Source: Lawsonella clevelandensis
Lineage (GTDB): Bacteria; Actinomycetota; Actinomycetes; Mycobacteriales; Mycobacteriaceae
Length of the DNA: 64,000 nucleotides
NCBI RefSeq assembly: GCF_003241315.1
Contig: NZ_QFOZ01000001.1
Span: 372,001 to 436,000, forward strand
Direction of reading: 5' to 3'
In this document: positions 43,933 through 52,301 of the stretch, one piece after another
Layout: each line of letters starts with the position of its first letter
Position numbering within the stretch: the first letter of the stretch is position 1
Made by a program: the position numbers and the translations under genes
The notes under the pieces: generated by a model
The model's input: the letters and a program-made list of their open reading frames with translations, nothing else
What the model was told of the DNA's origin: nothing
Databases searched by the model: none

Positions 43933-45984
43933 ATGGCTGGTTCACCACATTTCGCATCGGAAAACCCTATTGCCCGGGTATTGCCGTTGCTTGATGTGCC
44001 GCATTTGGATAGGCCCTTTGATTATTCTGTACCGACTGATCTCTCTGATACTGCACAGCCGGGGGTCCGTGTCCGCGTCACTTTTCACGGTCGTCAGGTG
44101 GATGGTTATGTGTTGGAGCGCTGTGCGCAATCAGATTTTCCGGGAAAGTTAACTCCTATTCGTAAAGTGACTTCTCCACACCCGGTTTTCACAGGTTCGT
44201 ATAGAGAGTTAGTGGAGTGGACAGCACACCGCTATGCGGGAACGATAGCTGACGTCATTCGTCTGGCGATTCCGCCTAGAGTTGCTCGCGTAGATAAGGA
44301 AGAGATACCCGCTACGCGAGTTCCCGATGTTCTGAAAAGTGTGGACGCAGATCTCTCTTGCGATCTTTTGGCGGAAGAATCGCGTGCCGCGTGGGGGCGT
44401 TACCGGTGGGGAACGAGTATGGTGGCGGCACTTCCACGGGGTGGTGTACGGGCAGCATGGCAGTTACTTCCGCATGAGGATCTGGCGGCGCGTGCCTGCG
44501 ATCTTATTACTGTTGCTCGTGCAGCAGGAGGATCAGTTCTCATCCTTGTGCCGGATCAGTATGATCTTGATCCCTTGTATAACGATATTGTGCAGCGTTT
44601 AGGTGACACTGGCATTGCCGCATTATCTGCTGCGTCTGGGCAGGCTCCGCGTTACCGGAATTGGTTGTACGCATTTTATGGCGTTGTTGATGTGGTAATC
44701 GGTACTCGTGGTGCGGCTTTTACACCACTGCGGAATCTGCACACCGTTCTCATGGTGGATGATGGGAATGATATCTATGCGGATCTGCATGCACCGTACC
44801 CTCATCTGCGAGATGTATTAGCACATCGTGCGGAAAGCACAGGAGCTAATTTTCTCGCTGCAGGATGGTCCTGCAGTGTTGCGATGAGCTATCGCGTGGA
44901 GGAGGGGTGGGCGCATTATCTGCAGCCTGAGCATAGCGAGTTGAAGAAGGAGCTTCCTCGGATTACTGCTCCAGGAGACTCCGATAAAGCACTTGAGAGG
45001 GATCCTCTAGCACGGGCAGCCCGTATTCCACATACTGCTTTTCGAGCGGTGAAGGCGGCCTTAGAACGCAATGAACCGGTACTATTCCAGGTTCCTCGAC
45101 GCGGCTATATTCCTACTTTAGTGTGTGGGAATTGTCGTGAGCCTGCACGTTGCCGCCACTGTGGAGGTCCACTTGGTTTGTCACGTAGCACAAATGCGGA
45201 GGGCGCCAGTATTCCGGTGTGTCGCTGGTGTGGTACACCGGAACCACGTTTTACATGCCAGCACTGTGGCAGCCATACCTTGCGAGCTGCTACGAAGGGT
45301 GCTGGTCGTACTGCTGAGGAGCTAGGCCGAGCTTTTCCAGGTTTCCCTGTTGTCCTTTCCTATGGGGATGAGCGAAAAGAACGTATTGCTGCTGGCCCTA
45401 TGATTGTTGTCTCGACACCGGGGAGTGAGCCTGTTGCGCCGTCGGGATATGGTGCTGTCGTGCTTCTCGATCCGTGGGCACTCACGCAACGTCCGGATCT
45501 CTCAGCTGATGAAGATACACTCCGTTTATGGTGCAATGCTGTTCGGCTTGTCCGACCATTTTCGCAAGGTGGAGAAGCGATCATTGCGGGGGAGCCGCGT
45601 CACCCCCTTATCCAGGGACTTATTCGCTGGGATCCGGTTGGTGTCGCGGAGCGCCTTTGTGCAGAGCGTGAGAGTGCGTTGCTACCGCCGAGTCGTCATT
45701 TTATTGCGATTGATGGTCCTTTCTCTGCTGTGAAAGATTTTGTTTCTGATGTCACTGCAGAGGTTTCTGTCGACACTCTTGGGCCTATAGAGCTTCCTGT
45801 ATTTGAGTCTCTCCCCGCTAGTTGTGCGGATAGTGGGGAAGAGCCACTGCGGATGCTACTGCGGGATAATGGGGATAATTTTGACGATATTCTTTCTGAG
45901 GTACGTAAAATAAGTCGCTATCGATCTGCGAAAACCAAAAACATACCGGTTCGTATCCACGTTGATCCTACTCGTATTGGCTAG
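43933..45984 (+). CDS. priA: Probable primosomal protein N' (PriA-like, ATPase motifs lost)
   Basis: Homologue of the replication-restart protein PriA. The 683 residues have the N-terminal DNA-binding domain (RVLPLLDVPHLDRPFDYSVP), a zinc-binding segment with paired Cys (CGNCREPARCRHCGG, CRWCGTPEP, CQHCGSHTLR) and the C-terminal domain. The Walker A position reads ALPRGGVRAAW and the DEEH box reads VDDGNDIY, so helicase activity is unlikely. Loss of these motifs is a known feature of actinobacterial PriA, so this is not damage particular to this strain. Confidence 0.88.
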   Translation: MAGSPHFASENPIARVLPLLDVPHLDRPFDYSVPTDLSDTAQPGVRVRVTFHGRQVDGYVLERCAQSDFPGKLTPIRKVTSPHPVFTGSYRELVEWTAHRYAGTIADVIRLAIPPRVARVDKEEIPATRVPDVLKSVDADLSCDLLAEESRAAWGRYRWGTSMVAALPRGGVRAAWQLLPHEDLAARACDLITVARAAGGSVLILVPDQYDLDPLYNDIVQRLGDTGIAALSAASGQAPRYRNWLYAFYGVVDVVIGTRGAAFTPLRNLHTVLMVDDGNDIYADLHAPYPHLRDVLAHRAESTGANFLAAGWSCSVAMSYRVEEGWAHYLQPEHSELKKELPRITAPGDSDKALERDPLARAARIPHTAFRAVKAALERNEPVLFQVPRRGYIPTLVCGNCREPARCRHCGGPLGLSRSTNAEGASIPVCRWCGTPEPRFTCQHCGSHTLRAATKGAGRTAEELGRAFPGFPVVLSYGDERKERIAAGPMIVVSTPGSEPVAPSGYGAVVLLDPWALTQRPDLSADEDTLRLWCNAVRLVRPFSQGGEAIIAGEPRHPLIQGLIRWDPVGVAERLCAERESALLPPSRHFIAIDGPFSAVKDFVSDVTAEVSVDTLGPIELPVFESLPASCADSGEEPLRMLLRDNGDNFDDILSEVRKISRYRSAKTKNIPVRIHVDPTRIG

Positions 45985-46059
45985 TCTTCAGATATACGTC
46001 ATCTACCGTGTAGAGTGATTATACTTGCTGGTAGATGGCATATTAGTGAAAGGGTTTTT

Positions 46060-46581
46060 ATGGCGGTTCTTCCTATCCGACTTTTCCCGGATCCGGTTCT
46101 TCGTACCCGCGCTGATGAGGTGACGGAGTTCGACGGCGCACTGGAAAAGCTTGTGGAAGATATGTTCGACACTATGCGTGCTGATAATGGTGTGGGCTTA
46201 GCTGCACCCCAGGTAGGAGTGTCTCAACGTCTCTTCGTTTTTGATTGTGGGGATGAACAGTCGGGATACGTTATTAATCCGGTGTGGGAGCCTATTGGCG
46301 ATGAAATGCAGTACGGTATGGAAGGTTGTCTTTCTGTACCAGGCGTCTATGGGGATGTGGAACGCTATAACCACGTTGTCGTACACGGTAAGGACTGTCA
46401 CGGAAACGATGTCAGCTATGAAGGTACCGAATTGCTTGCACGCTGTATCCAGCATGAGAGTGACCATCTCGACGGCATTATGTTCATGAAGCAACAGTCT
46501 GCGGAGAATCGTAAACTCTCCATGGCAGAAGTCCGCAATGCCAACTGGTTTGGACAGTCCACTCTACAACCGCAGGGGTAG
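46060..46581 (+). CDS. def: Peptide deformylase
   Basis: Removes the N-formyl group from nascent proteins. From ATG 46060 (173 residues; AAAGGG upstream) all three motifs are present: GVGLAAPQVG, EGCLSVPG with the metal Cys, and QHESDHLDG with two metal His. The open frame begins 15 codons earlier, but the chosen start MAVLPIRLFPDPVLR fits the family. It precedes fmt, which adds the formyl group. Confidence 0.96.
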   Translation: MAVLPIRLFPDPVLRTRADEVTEFDGALEKLVEDMFDTMRADNGVGLAAPQVGVSQRLFVFDCGDEQSGYVINPVWEPIGDEMQYGMEGCLSVPGVYGDVERYNHVVVHGKDCHGNDVSYEGTELLARCIQHESDHLDGIMFMKQQSAENRKLSMAEVRNANWFGQSTLQPQG

Positions 46582-46636
46582 CACAACCTCAGGTTGTTTA
46601 TTGTGCCCCCTTTTCTCTGTCCTAGAAAGGATCTTC

Positions 46637-47593
46637 ATGCGGCTGGTTTTTGCAGGAACTCCAGAGGCGGCTGTTCCCTCTCTTAAAGCCCTCATTGATT
46701 CTCCACAGCACGATGTTGTTGCCGTCGTTACCCAGCCCGATGCGCCCGCTGGTCGTGGTCGTAAGGTACATCCTTCACCGGTGGCACAGTGCGCGGCTGA
46801 GCATTCTATCCCCGTGCTTAAACCAGTTTCTGCCAGCGATCCTGCTTTCATTGACGAACTGCGCGAGTATCAACCGGAATGTTGTCCGGTAGTTGCCTAT
46901 GGTCAGCTGCTGCGTCCGGAGGTTCTGTCGATCCCTGCGCATGGGTGGGTTAACCTTCATTTTTCCCTTCTGCCGCAATGGCGCGGTGCAGCACCTGTAC
47001 AATCGGCTATTTGGGCTGGTGATGAGATTACTGGTGCTACTACATTCCGCCTTGATGAGGGAATGGATACTGGTCCGGTCTATGGGACAATAACCGAGCC
47101 CATCCAGGCGACGGATACAAGCGAAACACTGATGCAGCGTCTTGCAGAAGTGGGGGCTCATTTACTCGTTGAGACAGTGGATGGCATTGCTTCTGGAATA
47201 GTAGAACCACTTCCACAGTCGACTGATGGAGTGAGCTATACGTCTAAGATCTCTACAGCAGATGCGCATATTCGCTGGGATCTTCCCGACCACCTTGTCA
47301 GCCGCCATATTAGGGCTATGTCTCCTGCTCCTGGAGCATGGACTATGCTTGGCGACTCTCGTCTCAAAATTGGGGGTGTAGAGGCTCTCCACCCTGCCGC
47401 CATGCAGTATCTCTCTACTCGCGACACTAAACTTCAACCCGGCGAAGTACTATTCACTGGAAAGCACGTCCTAGTGGGGACGGCTAGTGAAACTTTACAG
47501 CTTGCCACTATCCAAGCGCCTGGGAAGAAAATGATGAGGGCAGCAGATTGGGCACGCGGTGCTCATCTACAAGGAGGGGAGACGCTGCAATGA
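46637..47593 (+). CDS. fmt: Methionyl-tRNA formyltransferase
   Basis: Transfers formyl from 10-formyl-tetrahydrofolate to initiator Met-tRNA. From ATG 46637, after GAAAGGATCTTC, it has 318 residues: MRLVFAGTPEAAVPSLKAL, the folate/catalytic segment NLHFSLLPQWRGAAPVQ, GATTFRLDEGMDTGPV, and the C-terminal OB-like domain. The stop overlaps rsmB as ATGA. Length is standard. Confidence 0.96.
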   Translation: MRLVFAGTPEAAVPSLKALIDSPQHDVVAVVTQPDAPAGRGRKVHPSPVAQCAAEHSIPVLKPVSASDPAFIDELREYQPECCPVVAYGQLLRPEVLSIPAHGWVNLHFSLLPQWRGAAPVQSAIWAGDEITGATTFRLDEGMDTGPVYGTITEPIQATDTSETLMQRLAEVGAHLLVETVDGIASGIVEPLPQSTDGVSYTSKISTADAHIRWDLPDHLVSRHIRAMSPAPGAWTMLGDSRLKIGGVEALHPAAMQYLSTRDTKLQPGEVLFTGKHVLVGTASETLQLATIQAPGKKMMRAADWARGAHLQGGETLQ

Positions 47594-49158
47594 GTGGAGG
47601 ATTCCGATCTCGGTCAAAAGTGGCGGCACAACGAAAGTCTGCTCAACAACACTCTGCACAGCAGCAACAACCGGCGCAGCGTCACACTGATACTGTAAAA
47701 AATACGCAAGTAAAGCATGATGATAAAGCATCGTCTCGCCACCACCAGCAGCATGCGCACAGACGCCACGGACAAGCAATTGAAGATGCGGCACGCGAAA
47801 CAGCGTTGGCTGTTATCCGCGCAGTGCGGGCAGATGGTGCTTACGCCAACATCGCGTTATCTCAGGAACTGCGGCATCGCCATCTTAATAAGCAAGATGC
47901 CGCATTTGCCACAGAGCTCGCTAACGGTACTGTTCGTGCCCAGGGGATTCTTGATCCTGTTATCGAGGAAGCGGCCCATCGTCCGGTCTCCGAAATCGAT
48001 GGAGATTTACTGGATATCTTGCGTTTAGGGACATATCAACTACTCCGCACACGTGTCCCGCAGCATGCAGCCGTATCGACATCTACTGAGCTAGCACGTG
48101 CTGAACGAGGACAGGGCTCCACCGGTTTCGTCAATGCTGTATTGCGTACTATTTCCCGGAGTACTCCTACAGAGTGGGAAGAACGCTGCTGCCCACAGGA
48201 AGAGCGTGATCCGGTTGGAGCTCTTGCTTACCACACAGCTCACCCACGCTGGATTGTGGAGGCTTTTGCCGGAGCATTGCATGTTGGCGAAGATTCACCA
48301 GAACTCGCTGCAACATTAGAAGCTGATGATACACGGCCAATTGTGCATCTTGTGGCGCTGCCGGGCGAAGCGACGGCAATGGAAGTAACCGCTATGACGG
48401 GGGGAGAGACAGGACCTCTCAGCCCCTATGCTGTACATCTGACAGAGGGCGGTGATCCAGGCCGTCTTGATGTTGTCCGCGAAGGACATGCACGGGTCCA
48501 AGATGAAGGATCACAGATTGTGGCTCTCACCCTTCGGAAAGCGCCGCTAGAAGGGGAAGACCAGGGGAGATGGCTGGACTTATGTGCTGGTCCCGGCGGT
48601 AAATCTGCACTCCTAGGAGCAGAAGCTGCCATCACTGGAGCCACTGTTACAGCGGTAGAGCCCAGCCATCACCGTGCAGATCTGGTTCGAAAAGCATGTT
48701 CTGACCTACCCGTTACGGTTGTAGAAGCCGATGGTCGAGACCCGCAGATTGATCCTGGCTTTGACCGTGTTCTCGTGGATGCTCCGTGTTCTGGGCTGGG
48801 ATCATTACGACGACGCCCAGAGTCGCGGTGGACTCGTCAGCCCAGTGATCTCGCTGATCTTACTGTTTTACAGCATGAACTTTTGACGAGTGCAGCCCAA
48901 CTAGTACGGCCGGGTGGTGTTATCGCATATTCCACCTGCTCGCCGCATCTTCGAGAAACCGAAGCAGTAGTGCGGGATGTAGCTATTGAAACCGGCCTAG
49001 ATATCCTTGATGCCACCCAAATCTGGCCAGACTGGGCAGGTGAAGATAGTGTCTACCATCTCACTAGTGCCCCCTTCATCCAGCTGTGGCCGCACCGACA
49101 TGGAACTGACGCCATGTTCGTGGCCCTCCTCCGCCGTCCCTCTCACGAGTCGTTATAG
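47590..49158 (+). CDS. rsmB: 16S rRNA (cytosine-967-C5) methyltransferase RsmB
   Basis: SAM-dependent RNA methyltransferase of the Fmu/Sun family. The 522 residues comprise a Gln/His/Lys-rich low-complexity N terminus (about residues 5-58), a NusB-like RNA-binding domain (about 60-190; LNKQDAAFATELANGTVR), then the Rossmann methyltransferase with LDLCAGPGGKSALLG, the catalytic Cys pair in VDAPCSGLGSLRRRPE and AYSTCSPHLRETE. ATG 47590 overlaps the fmt stop with GGAGGGGAG upstream. Target site assignment is by family only. Confidence 0.93.
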   Translation: MSGGFRSRSKVAAQRKSAQQHSAQQQQPAQRHTDTVKNTQVKHDDKASSRHHQQHAHRRHGQAIEDAARETALAVIRAVRADGAYANIALSQELRHRHLNKQDAAFATELANGTVRAQGILDPVIEEAAHRPVSEIDGDLLDILRLGTYQLLRTRVPQHAAVSTSTELARAERGQGSTGFVNAVLRTISRSTPTEWEERCCPQEERDPVGALAYHTAHPRWIVEAFAGALHVGEDSPELAATLEADDTRPIVHLVALPGEATAMEVTAMTGGETGPLSPYAVHLTEGGDPGRLDVVREGHARVQDEGSQIVALTLRKAPLEGEDQGRWLDLCAGPGGKSALLGAEAAITGATVTAVEPSHHRADLVRKACSDLPVTVVEADGRDPQIDPGFDRVLVDAPCSGLGSLRRRPESRWTRQPSDLADLTVLQHELLTSAAQLVRPGGVIAYSTCSPHLRETEAVVRDVAIETGLDILDATQIWPDWAGEDSVYHLTSAPFIQLWPHRHGTDAMFVALLRRPSHESL

Positions 49159-49173
49159 ACGTAGGATTAAGTT

Positions 49174-49833
49174 ATGCAACGAGAACCACTCATCGCCCCC
49201 TCTATCCTTTCTGCAGATTTTGCTCATTTAGCAGACGATATTGCTGCTATCGCTAGCGCAGACTGGGTTCACGTCGACGTTATGGATGGCCACTTTGTGC
49301 CCAACCTTTCCTTCGGACTACCTGTTATGAAAGCTGTCGGAAAAGTAACGGATATGCCTTTGGATGTCCACCTCATGATTGACGATCCGGAGCGCTGGGC
49401 ACCCGATTACGCCAAAAGTGGAGCTTATTCCGTCACCTTCCATGTAGAGGCGTCAAAAGACCCTGCAGCATTGTGTGCAACATTGCGTGAGTTGGGGTCA
49501 CGCGCGGCGATTTCTGTTAAACCAGGCACTCCTATTGAGCCCTACTTCGATATCCTCGATGCCGTTGACATGGTTCTCATCATGAGTGTGGAACCTGGTT
49601 TCGGCGGACAATCGTTTATGCCGGAAGTGCTTGACAAAGTGCGGGTTCTACGGGCAGAAATTGATCGCCGCAACCTGCCGACACTTATTGAAATTGATGG
49701 TGGTATTACTGTCGACACTATCGGATCCTGTTATCAGGCTGGTGTTGATGCTTTTGTTGCTGGATCAGCGGTATATAACCAGGTTGATCGTGCCGAGGCT
49801 ATCGCAAAACTTCGAGAAGCCGCTTTGGCCTAG
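49174..49833 (+). CDS. rpe: Ribulose-phosphate 3-epimerase
   Basis: Interconverts ribulose 5-phosphate and xylulose 5-phosphate in the pentose phosphate pathway. 219 residues: IAPSILSADFAHL, HVDVMDGHFVPNLSFG (metal ligands), LDVHLMIDDPERW, VLIMSVEPGFGGQSF, IEIDGGI and a phosphate site FVAGSAVY. The TIM-barrel active-site residues are all present. It lies between rsmB and ribD, its usual site in the class; its product is also the source for ribB. Confidence 0.96.
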   Translation: MQREPLIAPSILSADFAHLADDIAAIASADWVHVDVMDGHFVPNLSFGLPVMKAVGKVTDMPLDVHLMIDDPERWAPDYAKSGAYSVTFHVEASKDPAALCATLRELGSRAAISVKPGTPIEPYFDILDAVDMVLIMSVEPGFGGQSFMPEVLDKVRVLRAEIDRRNLPTLIEIDGGITVDTIGSCYQAGVDAFVAGSAVYNQVDRAEAIAKLREAALA

Positions 49834-49838
49834 AGTTT

Positions 49839-50945
49839 ATGACTGTACCGCCGCATCTTCCCGAAACGGTTCTAGCAGCCCTAGGCCATTCACTCACCCC
49901 CACTGAAGCACTCAATCTTGCTATCGCTGCGGCAGAAAGCTCACGCGGGTGTACCACCCCTAATCCGCCAGTGGGAGCAGTGATACTGGACTCAGCCGGA
50001 TATGTGCGGGGGATTGGCGCTACACAGCCTCCCGGCGGTCCTCATGCTGAAATTCAGGCTCTCCGTATGGCTGGTAAGCATACAGTAGGGGGAACTGCTG
50101 TCGTTACGCTTGAACCATGTAATAAGTGGGGGAGAACGGGGCCGTGCTCGCATGCTTTAGCAGCCGCAGGTATTTCCCATCTGTACTACGCTGTCGCCGA
50201 TGAGACCTCTTTCAAAGGTGGTGCACAGTACCTTAGTAAACAAGGTATACACTGTGTGCAATTTGATAGTGCTCGTCAGAAACAGGTAAAAGCAGAAGGT
50301 TTAGGTGCCTGGCTGCATAAACAAAAGACTGGACACCCACGTGTAACAGTAAAAATGGCATCGTCTCTTGATGGTTTTTCCGCGGCAGCTGACGGTACAA
50401 GCCAATGGATTACGGGGGAGGATGCGCGCAGTGATGCACATCTCGAGCGTTCCCGTGTGGACGCCATTATTGTTGGCACTGGTACTTTTCTGGCCGATAA
50501 TCCCAGCCTAACTGCACGTCGTGCTGATGGAACTCTCTACCCGCACCAACCACACCGCTATGTTATTGGTACTCGGCCAATTCCCGGTGAGACCGTAGTA
50601 TCACGCATTTCTGGTATGACTGTCTGCCAGGTTTCTGCCGGGTATGCTGCGGCGCCTTTTACACATCTTTGTACGCGACAGTGGGAAAACGTACTCGGCT
50701 ACTTCTCTACTGTCGACTATCAAGATGTTTTAGTGGAGGGTGGGCCTCGTCTGGCTGGTGATCTTGTAGCTCGTGGATATGCTGATCGACTACTTGTCTA
50801 TCTTGCCCCGCTTATTTTAGGACAAGGACTTTCCGCAGCTCATAGCTCACTTATTGACACTTTGCCGAACGCGCAGCGCTTTCAGTTCACAAGTTGTGAG
50901 AGAGTAGGAGCAGACCTCAAACTTGTTCTGGAGAGGAATCTTTAA
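49839..50945 (+). CDS. ribD: Bifunctional riboflavin deaminase/reductase RibD
   Basis: Catalyses steps two and three of riboflavin synthesis. The N-terminal deaminase (residues about 20-150) has the zinc set PGGPHAEIQAL (His-Ala-Glu) and VTLEPCNKWGRTGPCSHAL (two Cys), where the family norm is EPCxHxGRTPPC; N and K differ here. The C-terminal reductase has VTVKMASSLDGFSA, SQWITGEDAR, VDAIIVGTGTFLADNPSL and VLVEGGPRLAGDL. 368 residues. Its last base is the first base of ribE. Confidence 0.93.
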   Translation: MTVPPHLPETVLAALGHSLTPTEALNLAIAAAESSRGCTTPNPPVGAVILDSAGYVRGIGATQPPGGPHAEIQALRMAGKHTVGGTAVVTLEPCNKWGRTGPCSHALAAAGISHLYYAVADETSFKGGAQYLSKQGIHCVQFDSARQKQVKAEGLGAWLHKQKTGHPRVTVKMASSLDGFSAAADGTSQWITGEDARSDAHLERSRVDAIIVGTGTFLADNPSLTARRADGTLYPHQPHRYVIGTRPIPGETVVSRISGMTVCQVSAGYAAAPFTHLCTRQWENVLGYFSTVDYQDVLVEGGPRLAGDLVARGYADRLLVYLAPLILGQGLSAAHSSLIDTLPNAQRFQFTSCERVGADLKLVLERNL

Positions 50946-51541
50946 TGTTTACAGGCATTATCGAAGAACGTGGAGTTTTCGTTAAAGCAGTTGATACGGG
51001 TACTCCCGATAGTCCGTCGCAGCGTGTCACTATTGATTGCGCGACTGTTATGGAGGGAACACGACTTGGTGACTCCATTGCTGTTAACGGTGTCTGTCTT
51101 ACTGTTGTAGAGATTCTTCCGCATGGCTTTTCCGCCGACATTATGCATGAGACACTACGACTTACCACTCTGGGAAAGTTATCTCCCGGTTGTGCAGTCA
51201 ACCTTGAACGCGCTATTGCTATTGGGGATCGTCTCGGCGGACATATGGTGCAAGGTCATGTTGATACAACTGGCGACATTACTGCTATTAGTCCCGAGCA
51301 TGTTGTGCGTATTTCTCTTAGCCCAGAGATTTTACGTTTTGTTGCTTACAAAGGCTCTATCACTCTTAATGGTGTCTCTCTTACCGTTTCAGCGGTGGGG
51401 GATACGTGGCTAGAGGTTTCTCTTATTCCAGAAACTCTTGCGCGCACAACTTTTGGGGAAGCACATGTGGGGGATGCTGTCAATGTTGAGGTTGATGCCA
51501 TCGCTAAATATGTTGATCATCTCCTTACCCCCTATAAGTAA
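50945..51541 (+). CDS. ribE: Riboflavin synthase alpha chain
   Basis: Dismutates two lumazines to riboflavin. 198 residues made of two repeated lumazine-binding barrels: MFTGIIEERGVF and DSIAVNGVCLTV in the first, then LGGHMVQGHVDTTGDI and GSITLNGVSLTVSAV in the second. All family hallmarks are present. It overlaps ribD by one base. An 85-base gap separates it from ribB, where a separate transcript start is possible but not evident. Confidence 0.95.
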   Translation: MFTGIIEERGVFVKAVDTGTPDSPSQRVTIDCATVMEGTRLGDSIAVNGVCLTVVEILPHGFSADIMHETLRLTTLGKLSPGCAVNLERAIAIGDRLGGHMVQGHVDTTGDITAISPEHVVRISLSPEILRFVAYKGSITLNGVSLTVSAVGDTWLEVSLIPETLARTTFGEAHVGDAVNVEVDAIAKYVDHLLTPYK

Positions 51542-51626
51542 GAGATCTGTCACTGTTTTAATACCCCACGTAAACAGGTAATAGGCCATACTGAACCCAT
51601 CATCACTATAGAACGAGAGTACGATC

Positions 51627-52259
51627 ATGAGTCTTTTCGAGAGTATCGATACTGCCATTGAAGAATTTCGGCAGGGACGCCCCGTTGTCGTTGTCGATGA
51701 CGATAACCGAGAGAATGAGGGAGATCTTATTTTCCCGGCAGCAGCAGCTACTCCAGAATTACTAGCTTTCATGATCCGCTACACCTCGGGCTATATCTGT
51801 GTCGGTATGGATGCTGGTATCTGCGATCGCCTCGAGCTGCCGATCATGTGGGAAAAGAGCGAAGACTGCCGACTTACTGCCTATACCGTGTCTGTTGATG
51901 CTGCAGAGGGAACCACCACCGGTATTTCTGCACATGATCGTGCACTCACTATCAAGAAACTGGGTGATCCGCAGGCTGTTGCTGCAGATTTCCACCGCCC
52001 CGGCCATGTTCTTCCTCTACGCGCTGTTTCTGGTGGTGTGTTCAAGCGTATGGGACATACTGAAGCCGGTTCCGATCTTGCTCGTTTAGCTGGATACCAG
52101 CCAGTGGCGGCATTGTGTGAGATTGTGTCTGAAAAAGATCCGACCACTATGGCACGCCGCGAAGAACTCCGTGAATGGGCTAATCGTCATCATCTCGCGA
52201 TGATTTCTATTGCGGATTTGATTGCCTGGCGTCGCGTCCATGATCCTATTAACGAATGA
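51627..52259 (+). CDS. ribB: Stand-alone 3,4-dihydroxy-2-butanone 4-phosphate synthase
   Basis: Converts ribulose 5-phosphate to the four-carbon riboflavin precursor. 210 residues with the acidic loop VVVDDDNRENEGDL, RYTSGYICVGMD, RPGHVLPLRA and GHTEAGSDLARLAG, so it looks catalytically complete. It is a second copy: the next gene ribBA carries the same domain at its N terminus. ATG 51627 is preceded by GAACGAGAGTACGATC. A 29-base tract is identical between the two copies. ribBA alone is usual at this locus. Confidence 0.93.
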   Translation: MSLFESIDTAIEEFRQGRPVVVVDDDNRENEGDLIFPAAAATPELLAFMIRYTSGYICVGMDAGICDRLELPIMWEKSEDCRLTAYTVSVDAAEGTTTGISAHDRALTIKKLGDPQAVAADFHRPGHVLPLRAVSGGVFKRMGHTEAGSDLARLAGYQPVAALCEIVSEKDPTTMARREELREWANRHHLAMISIADLIAWRRVHDPINE

Positions 52260-52301
52260 TAAGGGAAGAGACATTTCAGGAACACGAGGAGCGCTGCACC
52301 A

